Shown here in pieces: positions 1-13,165 of a DNA stretch of 64,000 nucleotides. The stretch covers positions 4,216,001-4,280,000 of the forward strand of contig NC_003279.8 in NCBI RefSeq assembly GCF_000002985.6, in the 5' to 3' direction. This DNA comes from Caenorhabditis elegans (Eukaryota > Nematoda > Chromadorea > Rhabditida > Rhabditidae). Position numbers and translations under genes: made by a program. A model generated the notes under the pieces. It had not been told where the DNA came from, did not search any database, and saw only the letters and a list, made by a program, of their open reading frames with translations. The first letter of the stretch is position 1, and each line of letters begins with the position of its first letter.

Positions 1-740
1 TGCCCGTTGGGACTGCTCATAATTCTCCTCTAACTGCATTTTTCCCTTCCCCATCAACAATTGCCCATCATTTTCTTATTTCACAACATATTCTTGCATC
101 CGAATTTGCATTGGTTGTTACAATTATTCGTATATTCCTATAGGTCTTCCAATATTTCACATTTTTCGCATACTAGATCCTTTTATCTGCACCTACAGTA
201 ATTTTAAAGGCGCGTACACGAAAATTTTCAAAAATTCATGACGCGCGGCGACACCTTTCTGCATAAACGAGACACCCTTGAAACGGGAAGAAAAACAATA
301 AACAGTATAAGAAAAAAACAGCAGATTTTGAATTTGTAAAATCCAAATTAAAAGTAATAATTGTTTTAAACTATAAAATTTAGAATTTGAGGTCAATTAA
401 AATAACGTATGTGGGCTTTACCCAACAATTATAATTGTTGTTATTGCTATAAACATAACTATTATTATTATTACAACGTTCATTCTTTTCCTTTCCACTC
501 TAACGAATTTGTACTTTACCTAACCGTCAGCGGTGTCTCCTCAAACCACCGATTACATTATATCGAATCTCCGTAAAGTTTCAGAAAAAGTGAGAGACGC
601 AGAGATGCAGAAAAGATAGATAAAATTACTTTCTGGATTCGGATGGTTCTTTTTTTGAAATATTTTCATTATTAATGTTTATACATATATTTGTTATCTA
701 TACAAGTTTCCTATTTTTGGTATCTTCCAAACTAACATTG

Positions 741-1084
741 ATATTACGCAGAAGCGAAACGTTTTTGCGCCAAAACTACGGTATCTGGTCTCGAAGCGGC
801 ATTTTTTGTTAAATACAAAGGAGTGTGCGCCTTTAAAGAGTACTGTAGTTTCAAACTCTCGTTGGTGCGGGGGTTTGCATCGATTTTTGGAAATATTTTT
901 TTCGAACTGAAATAAATTGTTTTAAGAAATCGTGAGAAAAACGATAAAAAATCGACTAAAATCCAACACCAACAAAAGTTCGAAACTACAGTACTATTTA
1001 AAAGCACATATTTTTTTGCATTTAACAAAAACAATTGTCGTTTCAAGACCGGATACCGTAGTTTTCTTTGCGTCTGGGTAATAT
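741..1084. repeat. Imperfect palindromic (MITE-like) element, family A
   Basis: The left arm (ATTACGCAGAAGCGAAA, then CTACGGTATCTGGTCTCGAA) is matched in reverse complement by the right arm (TTTCTTTGCGTCTGGGTAAT, then TTCAAGACCGGATACCGTAG). Inside are the family hallmarks GCGCCTTTAAAGAGTACTGTA and its inverted partner TACAGTACTATTTAAAAGC. Related copies lie near 9.5, 30.4, 33.6, 42.2, 46.5, 50.1 and 57.4 kb. No transposase is encoded. Confidence 0.8.
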
Positions 1085-1683
1085 TGCACTTTTCTCATTT
1101 TATTTTCAATTTCTAACATTTTCAGACGCGTTTTCCGCTCAAGTCATTCCCTCGAAAGGTTTTTTTCAAATCATCAACAGTTTGTTAAATGTCAATTGAG
1201 TTCCTCTTGTCTTCTCATCCCGGTTTCATATTCATCCACTACATCATCATTCCCAGTCATTTTCTGTTGTTCCGCGCGTCATCCGCATCGCTTTTCGAGA
1301 CGTCCGCGCCCTTTTCTTCCACTTTAATATCCTCTTCAATTCTTCTTCTTCTACGTCTTCTCGATGGCAATTAGACACGGACCTGTCCACTTGCAACCAA
1401 CCGACCATCCAATTATTATGAATCTCTGTGTCCGATTCTTCCGTCTTCTTTTTTTCCTCCTCTACTCAAACGCCATCTTCTTATTCAAACAAGAAACCCT
1501 CTTTTTTGTTTTGATTTCCAGTTTCAAGACATACTAAGTTTTCTAACAAACTCTTAAGACTTAGTCCAAGTTTTTTTGTTAACTTCAAAATTTTCAAACG
1601 TTTTGAAGAAGATTTTTTTCTCCAAAACCAGCAGTGCAACTTTACAGTAATTCCAAGTGTTTTCATAAAAACAACCTGTACAG

Positions 1684-1756
1684 ACCAGGGGTGTGCGGCA
1701 AATTTGCCGAATTTGCCAAGCTCGGAAAATTTTAAAGTTTGTCGCACACCCCTGGT
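1684..1756. repeat. 73-bp hairpin with 14-bp perfect inverted ends, family B (GGCAAATTTGCC)
   Basis: ACCAGGGGTGTGCG at 1684-1697 pairs exactly with CGCACACCCCTGGT at 1743-1756. The loop carries GGCAAATTTGCCGAATTTGCC-type words that recur near 5.7-5.95 kb and 28.2-28.6 kb. Confidence 0.8.
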
Positions 1757-2164
1757 ACAAACCAACGGAGCCATGTGTTTCCTGGTCTGTATCCAAACAG
1801 GTCCTATGTTATTTGACCTACAAAAATGGGTAGAAATACGTTTTTGAATAATGGCTTGTTATAGCAGCTAGAGGACCTAGAATCTAGCAGTTTTGACAGA
1901 AAATGAACCCATGATCAGACGTTAGAAACTCTTGTTTTGTTGCATCCTGGCCCTCCGTTTCAATTCGCATCTATTTGAATTTTAGAAAATATAGTCCGGA
2001 ACTGTTCTGCTTAAATTTTGGCACATCACATATGTGGTGGAGACATTCCACTAACCATCAGCAACTATAAAACTTCGAAATGCCCCTAGTCCGGAAAAAA
2101 AAAACATTATCTAGAGAATCCCACCGTGCTGAGGTTTTGGTAGAGGTCTTTTGGTAGATTTCAG

Positions 2165-2278
2165 TTACCTTCGGCTAGTAATACATGCCAGTTAGCTCAG
2201 CTGTACAAAATTCTGGAACGTCTAAAAGCAGCATCTGCATATGGTGCAAGATCCCCACCTCGTCGCCTTGCTACATGA
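2165..2278 (+). CDS. 3'-terminal coding exon of a gene entering from the left
   Basis: A TTTCAG acceptor ends at 2164 and opens a frame of 37 codons closed by TGA at 2276-2278. It starts LPSASNTCQLAQLYK and ends SPPRRLAT. The segment is less AT-rich than its surroundings and is followed by about 440 nt of UTR-like sequence ending in AATAAA at 2716. The peptide has a short amphipathic stretch (QLYKILERLKAA) and a basic tail. I do not recognise the protein; its upstream exons lie to the left or are too short to call. A possible 33-nt exon at 1126-1158 would be phase-compatible. The exon is inferred from splice, frame and poly(A) logic, without homology. Confidence 0.5.
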   Translation, partial: LPSASNTCQLAQLYKILERLKAASAYGARSPPRRLAT

Positions 2279-2735
2279 TCGCTCATTGATCACAAGGTCC
2301 ACTCTACTCCTCTTTCTCCAAATATGGCTCCTCAACTCTTTTTGGAACAGTCAAATTATCTACTACACTCCGAATTGTGCCTGGCCTAGAATTGTCTCTT
2401 CCTCTTCTCCCACTCGTTTCATTGTTCTTCTGTCAGCACTCGAACAAAAATGAAATATGGGCTTTTCCGGGCGTCTGGCTGTGTGTGTGTGGGGCTTTCA
2501 CTCTTTTGGTGCATCCGTGTATTTGTATGTGTCTGAATCTCTTCATCATTCACACTATTTCCAGTGTTCTTCCGAATGGATCATTTTACCACATCCAGAA
2601 GAAGAAGAGCCCCACACCACCAGAACCCGTTAAAGAAGAAGAAAACGACGTCTTCTTCTTGCCTTCGAGCTTTTGCTACTTTTTCTTCCATTTTCTTCAA
2701 TGGAATGAATGTATAAATAAAAGACAAACATTGTC
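2279..2735 (+). other. Probable 3' UTR with poly(A) signal
   Basis: Pyrimidine-rich sequence of moderate GC follows the stop at 2278 and ends soon after a canonical AATAAA at 2716-2721. Several frames are open across it, but none has a splice context or recognisable protein, so UTR is the better reading. Confidence 0.45.
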
Positions 2736-2779
2736 TACGTCTCTTCATAGTTTATTGTATCTCGTAATATGAGTTGACG

Positions 2780-5250
2780 AGAAGCCATATGACCCAGGAA
2801 GAGAGTATCCATTTCCGCCACCGTTATTTTTTTGGTAAAGAAGCCAGAACTTTCTAGAGTGGATATCGCTTTTTTGGTGTGTTTTACTTCCGTAGTTCAT
2901 AGTTTAGTTTTTCTAATTTGGGTCCCAACACGATTCTGCCACAAGTTTGTTTTTTAAACTACAGTAGTCATTCTCGATAGGTTATATCAAAGAGTCTCAT
3001 ATTTTCAGAAAGAGCAAATGTTTTTCTACGTTTTACGCTGGCCGAACTAGAACTTATACTCAGCTATTGTTAAACTGAAATAAGAGTTCTAGAAAATGCT
3101 GTCGGTATGTAAATTTAAAAGATACGGTTCACCTTCCTAACCTAGTTTTTTTTGGTAGAAGTTATCCGTATTTCAGAAAATTTTCTAAAATTAGTCTTCC
3201 AAAGCTGTGTGCTAATTATTAATACGGTATAAATTTGGCAATTCTAATTTCTTAGTTTTTGGTTGAAAACTTACCGTATTCCCTCTATGCACACCTACAT
3301 ACGAGCCAAACGAAAAATAATCTTGCAGCCTCCATTAGGCTTGAACTGATTTATTGTCAGGCCATTCATATTTAGTAAAAAGTTGTTTGCATGCAAAATT
3401 GGTTTTGGCTTTATTAGCTTTGCATGCAAGACATAAAGAAAAAATGAAGAGCTACGGTAGATAATAATTGTTTGAAAAAACAAATTACAACTACGATGAA
3501 CGCTGTGGGAACCATACTTTCTCTTGATCTGTTTCCAACCATAAAACAACTCCTATAAAGTTTTCATTTTTCAAATCCAGTTCCTCTTCTCCCCAATCTA
3601 GAGCCCATTATAAATAACAATCAAAAACCCCATCGAAATGTGGTCTGAATGCCCGTGGAAGTATGCAATGGTGTGGTTGAAATATAAACCAAAGCGGCAT
3701 TGAATTCTTCATAAATTCATAAATAAATCAGTTGAGGAGAGGATCCTTTCACTTCTCCTCTTCCATATCCATTCTTTTTTCCCTCCGCCATCATGTATTA
3801 TGACGACAGGGGTATATGCCTAGCCGTGTTGCTGGGACACTCAAGTGTTCGCGCACCCGGTTTGCGCAACCGTTTTTTCATGCGCTGACCAACGGTCGGG
3901 ACAAAAAACAACTGATATCTGGGTGTAGGGGGAAGAGTAAAGCAGCAGCATAGAAACAGAAAAATCCAGGAAAAAATCCAGTCTCCGTAAAATTGGATGG
4001 GATGGCTTATCGTGTAGTACTACTGCTACCGCCAGTTAGCCGACTACTTTTTTTTGGTTTGAGATGATGAAGAATACTTGTAGATAGCCACTTGTAGATA
4101 CTGTACAGTTACTAGTTGTTTTCCGGATTTTCCGGCTGAAAATTTTCTCTAAAATTGTCTAGTGTTTAAAACTGTATTTTAAGAAATTTGAATAGCTTGG
4201 AAAATGAACTGTTTCGTTGATTTTTATTGAAAAAAGCCCATGAATAATTTAAAAGAAATTTCGGCCAATTTACAACTAACATGAAGTGCCGTCAGTTGGA
4301 ATTTTGGTTTTGAAAATTTTCATTCTAAGTTTTGGCAAAAAAAAAATTCTTTGCCTGTTTTTGTTGCAAACATTGGAAAATCTTCCCCATTGGCGATAGA
4401 ATTGCAGAGTTTTTCACGAAATGATTGATTACCATTTAAAAAATGCGGATGCAGATTCTACAGTTGTAAATTTTTTGTGGTTCGCGTTGGGACCCGACCA
4501 AAATTTCAAGCTCCTAGAGTACATTTAAATATTATTAACATGTTTTTTATAATACGGAATCACTTTTTTTTTCGTAGCTCATATAAAATGACATACCTCT
4601 TTATTAGAGAAAGACGAAAGTTTCAAAATTTACAGAAAACTGTAGCAGACCATCAAAAAATTGCCAAACTAACTAAGTCTATCCTTGAAAATCTCATATT
4701 TCTTCTTGTTCTTCCAATTTCCAATCGTCAATCATCAGGAATGTCAATCTGTTGGCGCCCTTGATGTCACCTCCTCTTTTTGCCACCACGTTATAAATCT
4801 TCTTCCTGCTTTCTCAGAAATATTCTACGTATGAATAGTACATTTTTTGGTTTCTTGGAATTTTTAAACAATATATTTATAATTCTGCCCCTTTTTGATT
4901 TTCCTTTGGAAAAATCACTGAAACTTTTATCAAATTTATTTTTGACTTTTTTTAAATTTTATTTATTTTATTTTTTTTATTTTTGACAGTTACTCAGGAT
5001 TTACCAAATTTGTAAATCGAACAAAACAAATTTCAAAAAAATTAATTCAAAAACATCTAATTTTATTTCAACTCTATATTGATAACTTGTATTGGAAAAA
5101 TATAAATGTTAAAGCTTGCAGCAACTCTTCAAATTATTATAAAGTATGTTTTTTTTTTCGAAAATTTAGGCAAATTGCCAAAACGTTGACAGAAAGTTTT
5201 GCAAAATCTCGACCCCGAAACTCCTGAATTCGGTAATTATTTTTTTTACA
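2780..5250. other. Non-coding interval with no supported gene
   Basis: AT-rich with homopolymer runs. A patch of higher GC at 3770-3960 contains a short ATG-initiated frame followed by a GT donor (see findings) and may be a promoter or first exon. A decayed relative of the CCGTATTTCCTCTATTAG palindrome lies at about 3270-3445. Confidence 0.4.
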
Positions 5251-5261
5251 CCCAACTCGAA

Positions 5262-5520
5262 AAATCATTTACTATATATAAAGCGCTTATTCCGTTTGTC
5301 CATAGTTTGTAGTCTATGTAGTCTTTGTAGTCTGTGAAGTTTTAGCTTATGGAGGGATAGTGAGTTGGGGTTAGTGTAGGGATATAGTCGGGGTATTGTA
5401 GTGGTACAATAGTGGTACCGTAGGAATACTGTAGGGTTACGGTAGTTTCAGAAAAAGTTAGTTTTGAGCCCCAGAAGTCGGGGGCCGCGCCGGAGGTGCG
5501 GTCCACGGCTGGTTATACCA
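5262..5520. repeat. Repeat block: tandem-like TAGTCT and GTAGGRT words ending in a GC-rich cap
   Basis: Short direct reiterations (TAGTCTATGTAGTCTTTGTAGTCT near 5310, and a GGTAC/GTAGG series at 5390-5450) are followed by a GC-rich end (GGGCCGCGCCGGAGG at about 5481). The composition is unlike the flanks and suggests a dispersed repeat; the family is not named. Confidence 0.5.
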
Positions 5521-5679
5521 TATCCTAATTTCAAAGTTTCCCTCTGAAAATTCTAATTTTGCCCTATCCCTAGGTCAATACCGGAAGTTGTTCGTCTGTC
5601 GTTCTCTTCCAGTGGGGATCACTTTGTTTGTTCATTTGTTTTCGTTCGAAAGCGCGGATATGACCACTTCACAAATATT

Positions 5680-5960
5680 TCGGCCATTCGGTTGCCCATC
5701 CACATGTGCGTTCCAATATGTTTTTTTCTTGAAACTTTCAGGAAATATTGAAATTTTGTTTGCTACGACACTGGCCCGCAAAATGTTTTTACAGATGACT
5801 TTTTACATGACAGAATTTTCGGCAAATTCGGCAAATTCGCCGTGATCAATATACTAAACCACTAGTTTTGGACAAAATTTTTATTAAAAGTTTTTCATGT
5901 GTGCGGCAAATTTTAAAATTTGCCGAGTTCTTCAAATTCGCCCAACACTCTTGGTTCGTG
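5680..5960. repeat. Diverged family B repeat (CGGCAAATTCGGCAAATTCG)
   Basis: CGGCAAATTCGGCAAATTCG at 5819 and GTGTGCGGCAAATTTTAAAATTTGCCG near 5899 give short self-complementary words matching the 1684 and 28.2 kb elements. Confidence 0.55.
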
Positions 5961-8900
5961 TGAATTCATTTTTCAATCGAAAATATTTTCTTTTAATACA
6001 TAATTGTTTTTCTCAAATTTAAGAAAACAATTACAAATACATATGTCATTCACAACTTTTGAAAGATATTTTATGGAAAATGAAAAAAAGAACACTGTTT
6101 GTTGTTGAAACTTACAAAAATAGTTTTGCAGCAGAACAATTCCAACAAAATTCCAAATAATTAAGATTGATCCCCAATATTTGAGGGAATTTTTCACTAC
6201 TTTGGGAACTTGTGAAACTGCTCTAAATATACATTTTTTTAACACAAAAAAGTTCGAAAACCTTCAAATTTTTTCTGAACCCAGCACATGTTGAACAAAA
6301 CCTCTAGTACATCTTTAAAATCTTCCCATCCCGCAGCTCTTTTCACTTTTTATAACAAAATGTGTCACGGAATGCATATTGTTCATTTTTTTCCCTCCCC
6401 TGCCACCGCTTCTTTGCATATTTTATTTATTCAACTTTTCTCCTTTTTTTTGCTTGTTCCTTTCCTCCTTATTTCTTTAAAGTAGATGAAGGGGGAAAAA
6501 TAAGATAATTTGTATTCTTATTCCCATCTGGCGATTATTTTCGAGCCGCTAAATCGAATTTGAAAAAGATGAGATGAAGAAGTGGGAGAACATGAAGAAG
6601 GAGATGATGATGATGTGAGAGAGAGTGTGTGAGAAGGCGTTGAAGCAAGAAAAGAGCAGGTTGTTTTGATTTTGTACTATCAAACATAGTACTAGTTTGA
6701 CATTTTTAGAAGAGCTGCTCGACTATCTATTTCTTTTTAAGATTTTTTTTTTTGGATTTTTGAATTCGTCGGAATAAAAAATGATTTTTTTACAAAGCTG
6801 AATGTTACGTACCAAAATGTTTTTAAACTTAACTTTTCCGACGGATTACTCTGGAAGTGGGCAAATTTTTATTTATTCTGAAAAAAAAAATTTACAAGAG
6901 TTGCCGAGTTTCCTGAAAAATTAGGTTTAGTCTTCAAATTTTCAGCTTCTTCGTAATAAATTGCAGCTTCAGTTTTCGTTTTTTTTCTATTTATTTCTTT
7001 TTTTCAAAATTGCATACCAAAAAATAAATCACAAAACCTCAACAAATCTGTCACCAGTTTCTCATTTCCCAATCCTTTTCCTCAAGAACATATGGTACAA
7101 CACAAAGTGCTCTAACCCATCACTTGCTCCATTTTTTCGTGCATCTCCTGGTGTTCTAGCTCATTTGAGTCACTTATTCCGTTATTTATATCTATTCTCT
7201 ATGCATCACTCAGTCTCTCATATTTCCTCAATATTTCTCACGTGCAAATGAATGACATCGTTTTGTGTCGTCGTTTGGAGCTCAATGGGAATGGAGCAAA
7301 ATGTCCGGAGCGGCATTTTTAACTAAAAGAGAGAGAAGGTGATGACTGGTTATGACTGAGAATTGGCTAATTAGCTCGGAATATGAACGGGAAGAGCATT
7401 TAGCTTGTGCTCATTGAGCTGTCAATCATAGTATTTCAAAACGTTTTGTAGTTCATAAATAGGTTTTCTGAATTATTTATCATATGGTTCACGCCACAAT
7501 CTCGAAATCTGACCGAAAAATTAAATTTTAAATTTTTTGCAGCCTTGTTAGTATGTTTTATTTTTAACTGCTTGAACAGTATTGAGTTACATTTTCTAAT
7601 AAAATTAGTTGCTTTCTCAAGTTATAGGACTTTAGAAAATTAATCTTGCACCCATATAGACCAATTGAAAATTATTTTTTATTTTCAAATATTCTATTCA
7701 AATTTATATTACGAATATTGTAAAGTTGCTAGATATAATAATAAAACATCATAAAAATAGGTACTTAATTTTTTAAAATTTTAAGTCAAAGGGAAACTCC
7801 GTTTTCACCGCCCCAATTTTTGGAACTCGACACAAAAAACTGTCAGTTGTATATTTTAATTTTTGGCAAATTGCCACCAAAACTTTGAAAATTTTGTAAA
7901 ATCTGAAAATTTGTGCAAAAAGTACCAAATTTTAAAGTAAAAAACATTTCAAGCAAGAAATACATAAATTATTGTAATGGTTTTAAAGTGATAATAAAAA
8001 TTTCCAAATTGTTTTTTTTAACTTGGAAAATTCAAAATAAATCCATTTGCAAATTTCCTGTAACGGTCTATAATTTAAAAAAATTCTTTTGAAAAAAATT
8101 TTCCCTAAAAATTTGCAAGTGTTAAACTTGGTAAAGTTTTGAAAAAAAAATCTTAAATCTCGCCACAAATGTACCAAATCCACCAGAGCGGTGAGGTTAT
8201 CAGTATTTGTCAAAATTCTTAAACTCCAAAATTTTGGCAATTGCTCGAAAAACAGCACTTTCTATTGCCGAAGTTCAGACTATTGCAAAATTTATATTTT
8301 TATTAAAATTTAACTCTGTTTGAGAAAAGTACTATAATTTTCCATTTATAGTGAAATTTTTGCATTTCCCAAACTATTTTTCAAAAGAAAATTCACAACA
8401 ATATGCAGCTCGGCAGCTAAAATTACGGTAGGAGTGTGAAAAAAAAACGAGAGATGAAGTCTGTGATCTACTCACAATTTTTGCAAATATTAAGAGAAGG
8501 AAATAGGCGTTTAAAAATTTAAAAATTAAAAATTTAGTGGCTTCTCTCACAGATCTAGGCTTCCAACTAGATCAGTCAGTTAGTCATTTTTCCGTTTATT
8601 TTTGACGCGTTTTTTTCCGTCAAAACCTCCTATACATATTGAATTGGAAAGCAAAAAGGGCGAAAGAGAGAAGGACGAGTAGCCAGTGTCATGTCCACTC
8701 GAAATGGGTCTCTCCTTCTCTCAGAAGGCGCGAAGTGTATTGGAGCATGATTGGATTGTGCTCCTTTGCTGCGTGTGTTCCACCCGTTTACCACACCCCT
8801 TCTGTTCATTCTGGCCTGCAGGCAGCTGAATTCTGGTTATTCAACCCGTCTTCTCTCCCATCTAACCCATTGCTCCGTTCGTTGTGCTCTTTCTACCCTC

Positions 8901-9512
8901 ACATAATTCGCGCGTTGTCCACTTCCCGTCCATTTTGTGTCTGCGTCTAGGCGTCAATATTCCAGAGATTATTACAACTCCCATTGCTCTCAAAACTGTT
9001 AATATGTCTCCGTCTCCTCTCTATGCCTCGGGACCCTTCATCTCCCGGTGACTCTCCATTCTAAATCCCGGCTTCTCCTTCTTCTTTTCCATTGGCTCTT
9101 TCTAATGCATTATGTGATGGAAACCCCGAGGCGCCGGTCGTTGTTGTGTTTTACGTAATCCCCCCTACCCTACTCGGTGATGCCATTTTTCGATTTTGTC
9201 ATGTAAAAAGGATTCCACTTCCAAAATTTTTCGGTTTCGAAATTTTCTATTTTTGGCTATTTTTGTTTTGCTTTTAGAATTTTTAGGTTCTCTGGAAAAA
9301 CCAGGATTTTACTAATAATGAATATTTTTTCTTAGATCCGATTTTTCGTTTTCGCGAAAACTGGCTTTACAAAATTAAATGTTTTTAAATAGATAAATAG
9401 CTTGGTCACCAATTTTTCTAATTCCTAATTTTTCAAAAAAAAAATTCAAAAACCGCTTAGCTGATTTTCCAAGATTTGAAAAGTTTTGGAGGTTATTACC
9501 TAATTTTGCAAT

Positions 9513-9660
9513 GCTTGGCATCCGGTCTCGAAGCGACTGATTTATTAAATTCGAAAGAGCCTGCGCCTTTAAGTAGTACCGTAGTTGCTAACTTTTCGTG
9601 GTTGCAGAATTTGCAAAGGTTATTATCCTTACTATTAGTTTTTTTTTCTCGTTTCTTTAA
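9513..9660. repeat. Partial family A palindromic repeat (left arm)
   Basis: CATCCGGTCTCGAAGCGACTG followed by GCGCCTTTAAGTAGTACCGTAG matches the family A arm at 741-850. The inverted right arm is not apparent. Confidence 0.55.
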
Positions 9661-12600
9661 AATTTGATGTAATATTTATACAGTTTCACATGTTTTCCTA
9701 TTAATTTTAAAGGAATTGAACAATTATGTTTCATCGAAGATAAAACATTTCGAAAATTTCGAACACGATTGCTTTAATTTTATGTTGAAAATAATTTCCA
9801 ATTGTTCCCATTCCCAAAAGACTCTCTAAAATTTGTTTATAATTTCTTTTCTCTTTTGAAATAAATCGATTGAAATCTGACACCCCTAGAAATTTCTGAT
9901 GCAGTGTTCTAGTGCCAGATGACTCATAATCCTTCTGCGTTTCCCCTTATCACTTTACACATGACAATTTTTTTTGATTTTTAAAATATATTCTACTTTA
10001 TGATTCATCAGGTTTCATTTATTTTTATTTTTTGGTGCAGAAAAATAAAAATAAAAATAAAAAAGCGACCAGACACCCCACACTTTTGACTCGTCACACA
10101 CTAATCCAATGAATAAATCAGAAGACTAGCACATCCTTTATCTCTTTTTTTGTCAAATGCTTTTTTTTTTCAATTATTGTAATTGAAAACTCAAAATAAT
10201 ATTTTTAAAGTTTTTCTAATCTTTCTAAAGCTTTTGTGGTATTTACAAATATATTTTTGAAAATTTAATGTTTTCTGAGTATCGAAAAATCTAAATTTTC
10301 GATCGATTGTTTGATATTTTCGGTCATTTTTTAATTTTTTAAAGACAGTTTTTTTTTAAATTGAAATACAAATAATTTTGAAACCCCAATAGCTTCCCAG
10401 TTACTTTTCTTTTTAGAAAACCTGAAAACTGAAAATTTGAACATTTTGTCGAAATTTCTAATAGTTTATGCTTGTATTTAGTTCCTGAATATATTTTTTA
10501 AAATAAAGCTTTGAAAAAATGGGCAATAGTTCGAAAAATTTCCTGCTACATAAAAGAAAGTCCGAGCAAAAATAAATCGAAAATTAAAAAAGAAATTTTG
10601 ACCCGAACGTACTTTGTGTAGTTTAATGTTTGAACAGTACTAGTAATAAATGTGTAAACTTGAATACTTCTTTCTCTCAGGTGACTAGTTTTTTATATTC
10701 TCAATTACCTGTGACTTTTCCAAAAACAGGGAGGATTTTATTCTTCCGCAAAGTAAAAGAGTCCATAAAAAAGAGAAACAGTTGGCAAATCTTTTCTCAA
10801 TGTTTGTTTCTGTTTTAAAGTGTTGGTCAACCTCCCTCCATCACTCTTGACCATCATTAGCCGAAAGAATGAGTACAAAGTGAGCGCTTTGTTTGTAGTA
10901 TTTTTGAATATTTTCTTGTAAGCTTAATTTATCAATTTCAAATGCTTTGACAGGAAGCTGAATATCTGAAAATTTAAAAACTTTGGCTGAAATTTCAAAT
11001 TTAAATTATTAAATACTAACAAAGTAAGAACTTGAATTCTTATTTTCATACTTTTTGGCGGGAAGTTGGAATTTTTAATTTCAAAATTTTCAGTAATTTT
11101 TTCACAGCATTGCCGGAGAAATCTCAAACTTGTAGAATTCAATTGTTTTGACAGAAAATTCAATTTTCAAAGTCTCAAAATACTAAGCGGAAATTCAAAA
11201 TTTAAGTGACTATATAAATTGCCTGCTTTCATACATGCTTTCTATCAAAATTCTTGCCCGAAAACATAAACTTTTAAAACTATATTTTAGAGCACAATTA
11301 AGATTTTAATTTTTCTGATTTTGATATCAATTTTATTTGTTTTTTGGACAGAAATCCAATGTAGAGTTTTGTGTAAGTTTTGATGGGGAATTCAAGTTTT
11401 ATTCAATATTTAATTTTTGCAAGAAAGCCAAATTTTAAAATTAGCCTGTTTTTATTTTAATTTTCAAACCATTCGAAAATTCTCAAACTTTTTGGTCTGT
11501 ACTTTTTCCCGAAAATTATTAAATTTTATTTCTTCAAAGTTCACATCTTTTGTCGGAATTCTTGTATTTTTATCGTCACCCTAAAAATTTAACCATCTGT
11601 CAACCCTCTCTATCTGAACATATTGCTCTCAAGTACATGTTTTCCTGCAAGTGCTTCTCCTAATTCATGTTCCATTTCCTCTTTCCGTCTGTTCTTTTCT
11701 CTAATCCTCTTCTACATTCCTATACTATTTCCACCTTTCCAATCTCATCAGAATATTCATCCAGGCGAAATGTTTCCGTATTTTTGATTGTTCGAGTTGA
11801 TAACCTTTTCTCCGTTATACCTTTCATTCAATTCATAAATGTTTACTCACATATTGCCACTCCTTTCCCTGACTCATAATAACTGTACCCCCATTTTTTT
11901 GCAACGTTTCTTTACTTAGTTTTCTTTCTATTTTTTTAATGGTTGCCACACAATTTTTGTTATATTTTCTCCGGATGTTTTCCACTGGCTTCCAGCCCGT
12001 TGCGCACTTTCATTCCGGCTCGTTTATTTTTGTAGACATCGTCAGTTTCTTGACATTTCTTATTCTTAAAAGTTCAAAGTTTATTGGAACTTGAAAAAAA
12101 TCAGAGTTTGAATTTTAAAAATTTTTTTCAGCATATTTTTTGCAAGTTTAGAGATTTTAAATTCCAAAATTGATTTTTGCAGAATTTTTTTGACAGTTTT
12201 TTTTAAACTGAAAATGTAGTACTCAAATCAATAGTAGCCAAAGCAATAAAAAAGGCTTGAAAATATATTCCCACCTGAAACAATTTGCGCTCGGAAAATT
12301 TAAATTCAGCCAATTTCAGCAACCTTCGTCAATTTAAGAACACCCTCCAGTATAGAAGCTGGGTTTTTTATTTGCAAACTTATCTAGAATGCTGAAAGAA
12401 AACTCGAAAAGTATTGCTATTTGTTCCAGATTTTTCCATATTTTTCACACTCATTTCCCAAAAGCTTCTGGCTCCAAGTAAATATTTTTCCAATTTTTTG
12501 CCAGTCCGTAAATATATCTATAGCCTCCCTCGTCGTCATGTTTACATGCTCAATTCCATCCTCATTTCTCATTATTTCCTTCATTCATTCTAAAAAATCT

Positions 12601-13059
12601 TTTCTTAGAATGGACACTTTTAATTTTATATCTGTAAAAATAAATATGTGAAAAGAAAAGTGAGGAAAAAAACAAAGATTGAGAGCCCCCGTTCTGTGAT
12701 GATTGATGAATGTCGGGTGTTTGAGAATTTTTCATCAAAAACATACTTTCCTTCATCTCTGATTTTTTTTTGGATTTTAAGGATATGTAGAACATTTTGT
12801 TTTCCTAATATTTCAAAATAAGATTTAGTTGAAAAATAAATTCAAACATCAAACCTTATTGGCCGACACCCTCACGGTCAAATTTGCCTATCTGATACCC
12901 TGAAGTTTGAGCTTATTTTTTTTTGGTTAAATTTTTTGGGCCAAAAAATCGGTGGTCCAATTTCGTGACTTCAAAAAAAGTATTCAAAAATACTAATTTT
13001 TTGGATCAATGTAGAGCGCATTTGCACTGATGTACCGTAAAATATGGCGAATTGATAAT

Positions 13060-13165
13060 TGAATTCAAAAATGGTTCGGCTGTGCGGTTCAGATAGGGCG
13101 AGTAGAAAGGCGAATAAGAGGTGCCTTCCTACGTCTAGGAACACCTCGTATCTGTGATCTAACTT
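13060..13165. repeat. Short hairpin, GAGGTGCCTTCC / GGAACACCTC
   Basis: Inverted words around 13110-13147 form a short stem in otherwise AT-rich sequence. The role is unknown; it may be a decayed palindromic repeat. Confidence 0.3.

Larger units (their letters stand above)
1..2164. other. Non-coding left flank, likely intron of the gene ending at 2278
   Basis: AT-rich sequence with no convincing long coding exon. It holds a large inverted repeat (741-1084) and a 73-bp palindrome (1684-1756). Pyrimidine-rich stretches at 1-100 and 1190-1480 look like intron or regulatory DNA. Confidence 0.4.

Noticed and set aside
744-1046. 100-codon minus-strand open frame
   Set aside because: It lies wholly in the family A palindrome; low-complexity translation with no splice context.
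2377-2772. 131-codon plus-strand open frame
   Set aside because: Overlaps the proposed 3' UTR and runs across AATAAA; the translation is Phe/Leu/Cys-rich noise.
8639-9277. Open frames in a less AT-rich island
   Set aside because: No acceptor or donor arrangement in a consistent phase with nab-1; composition fits promoter DNA.
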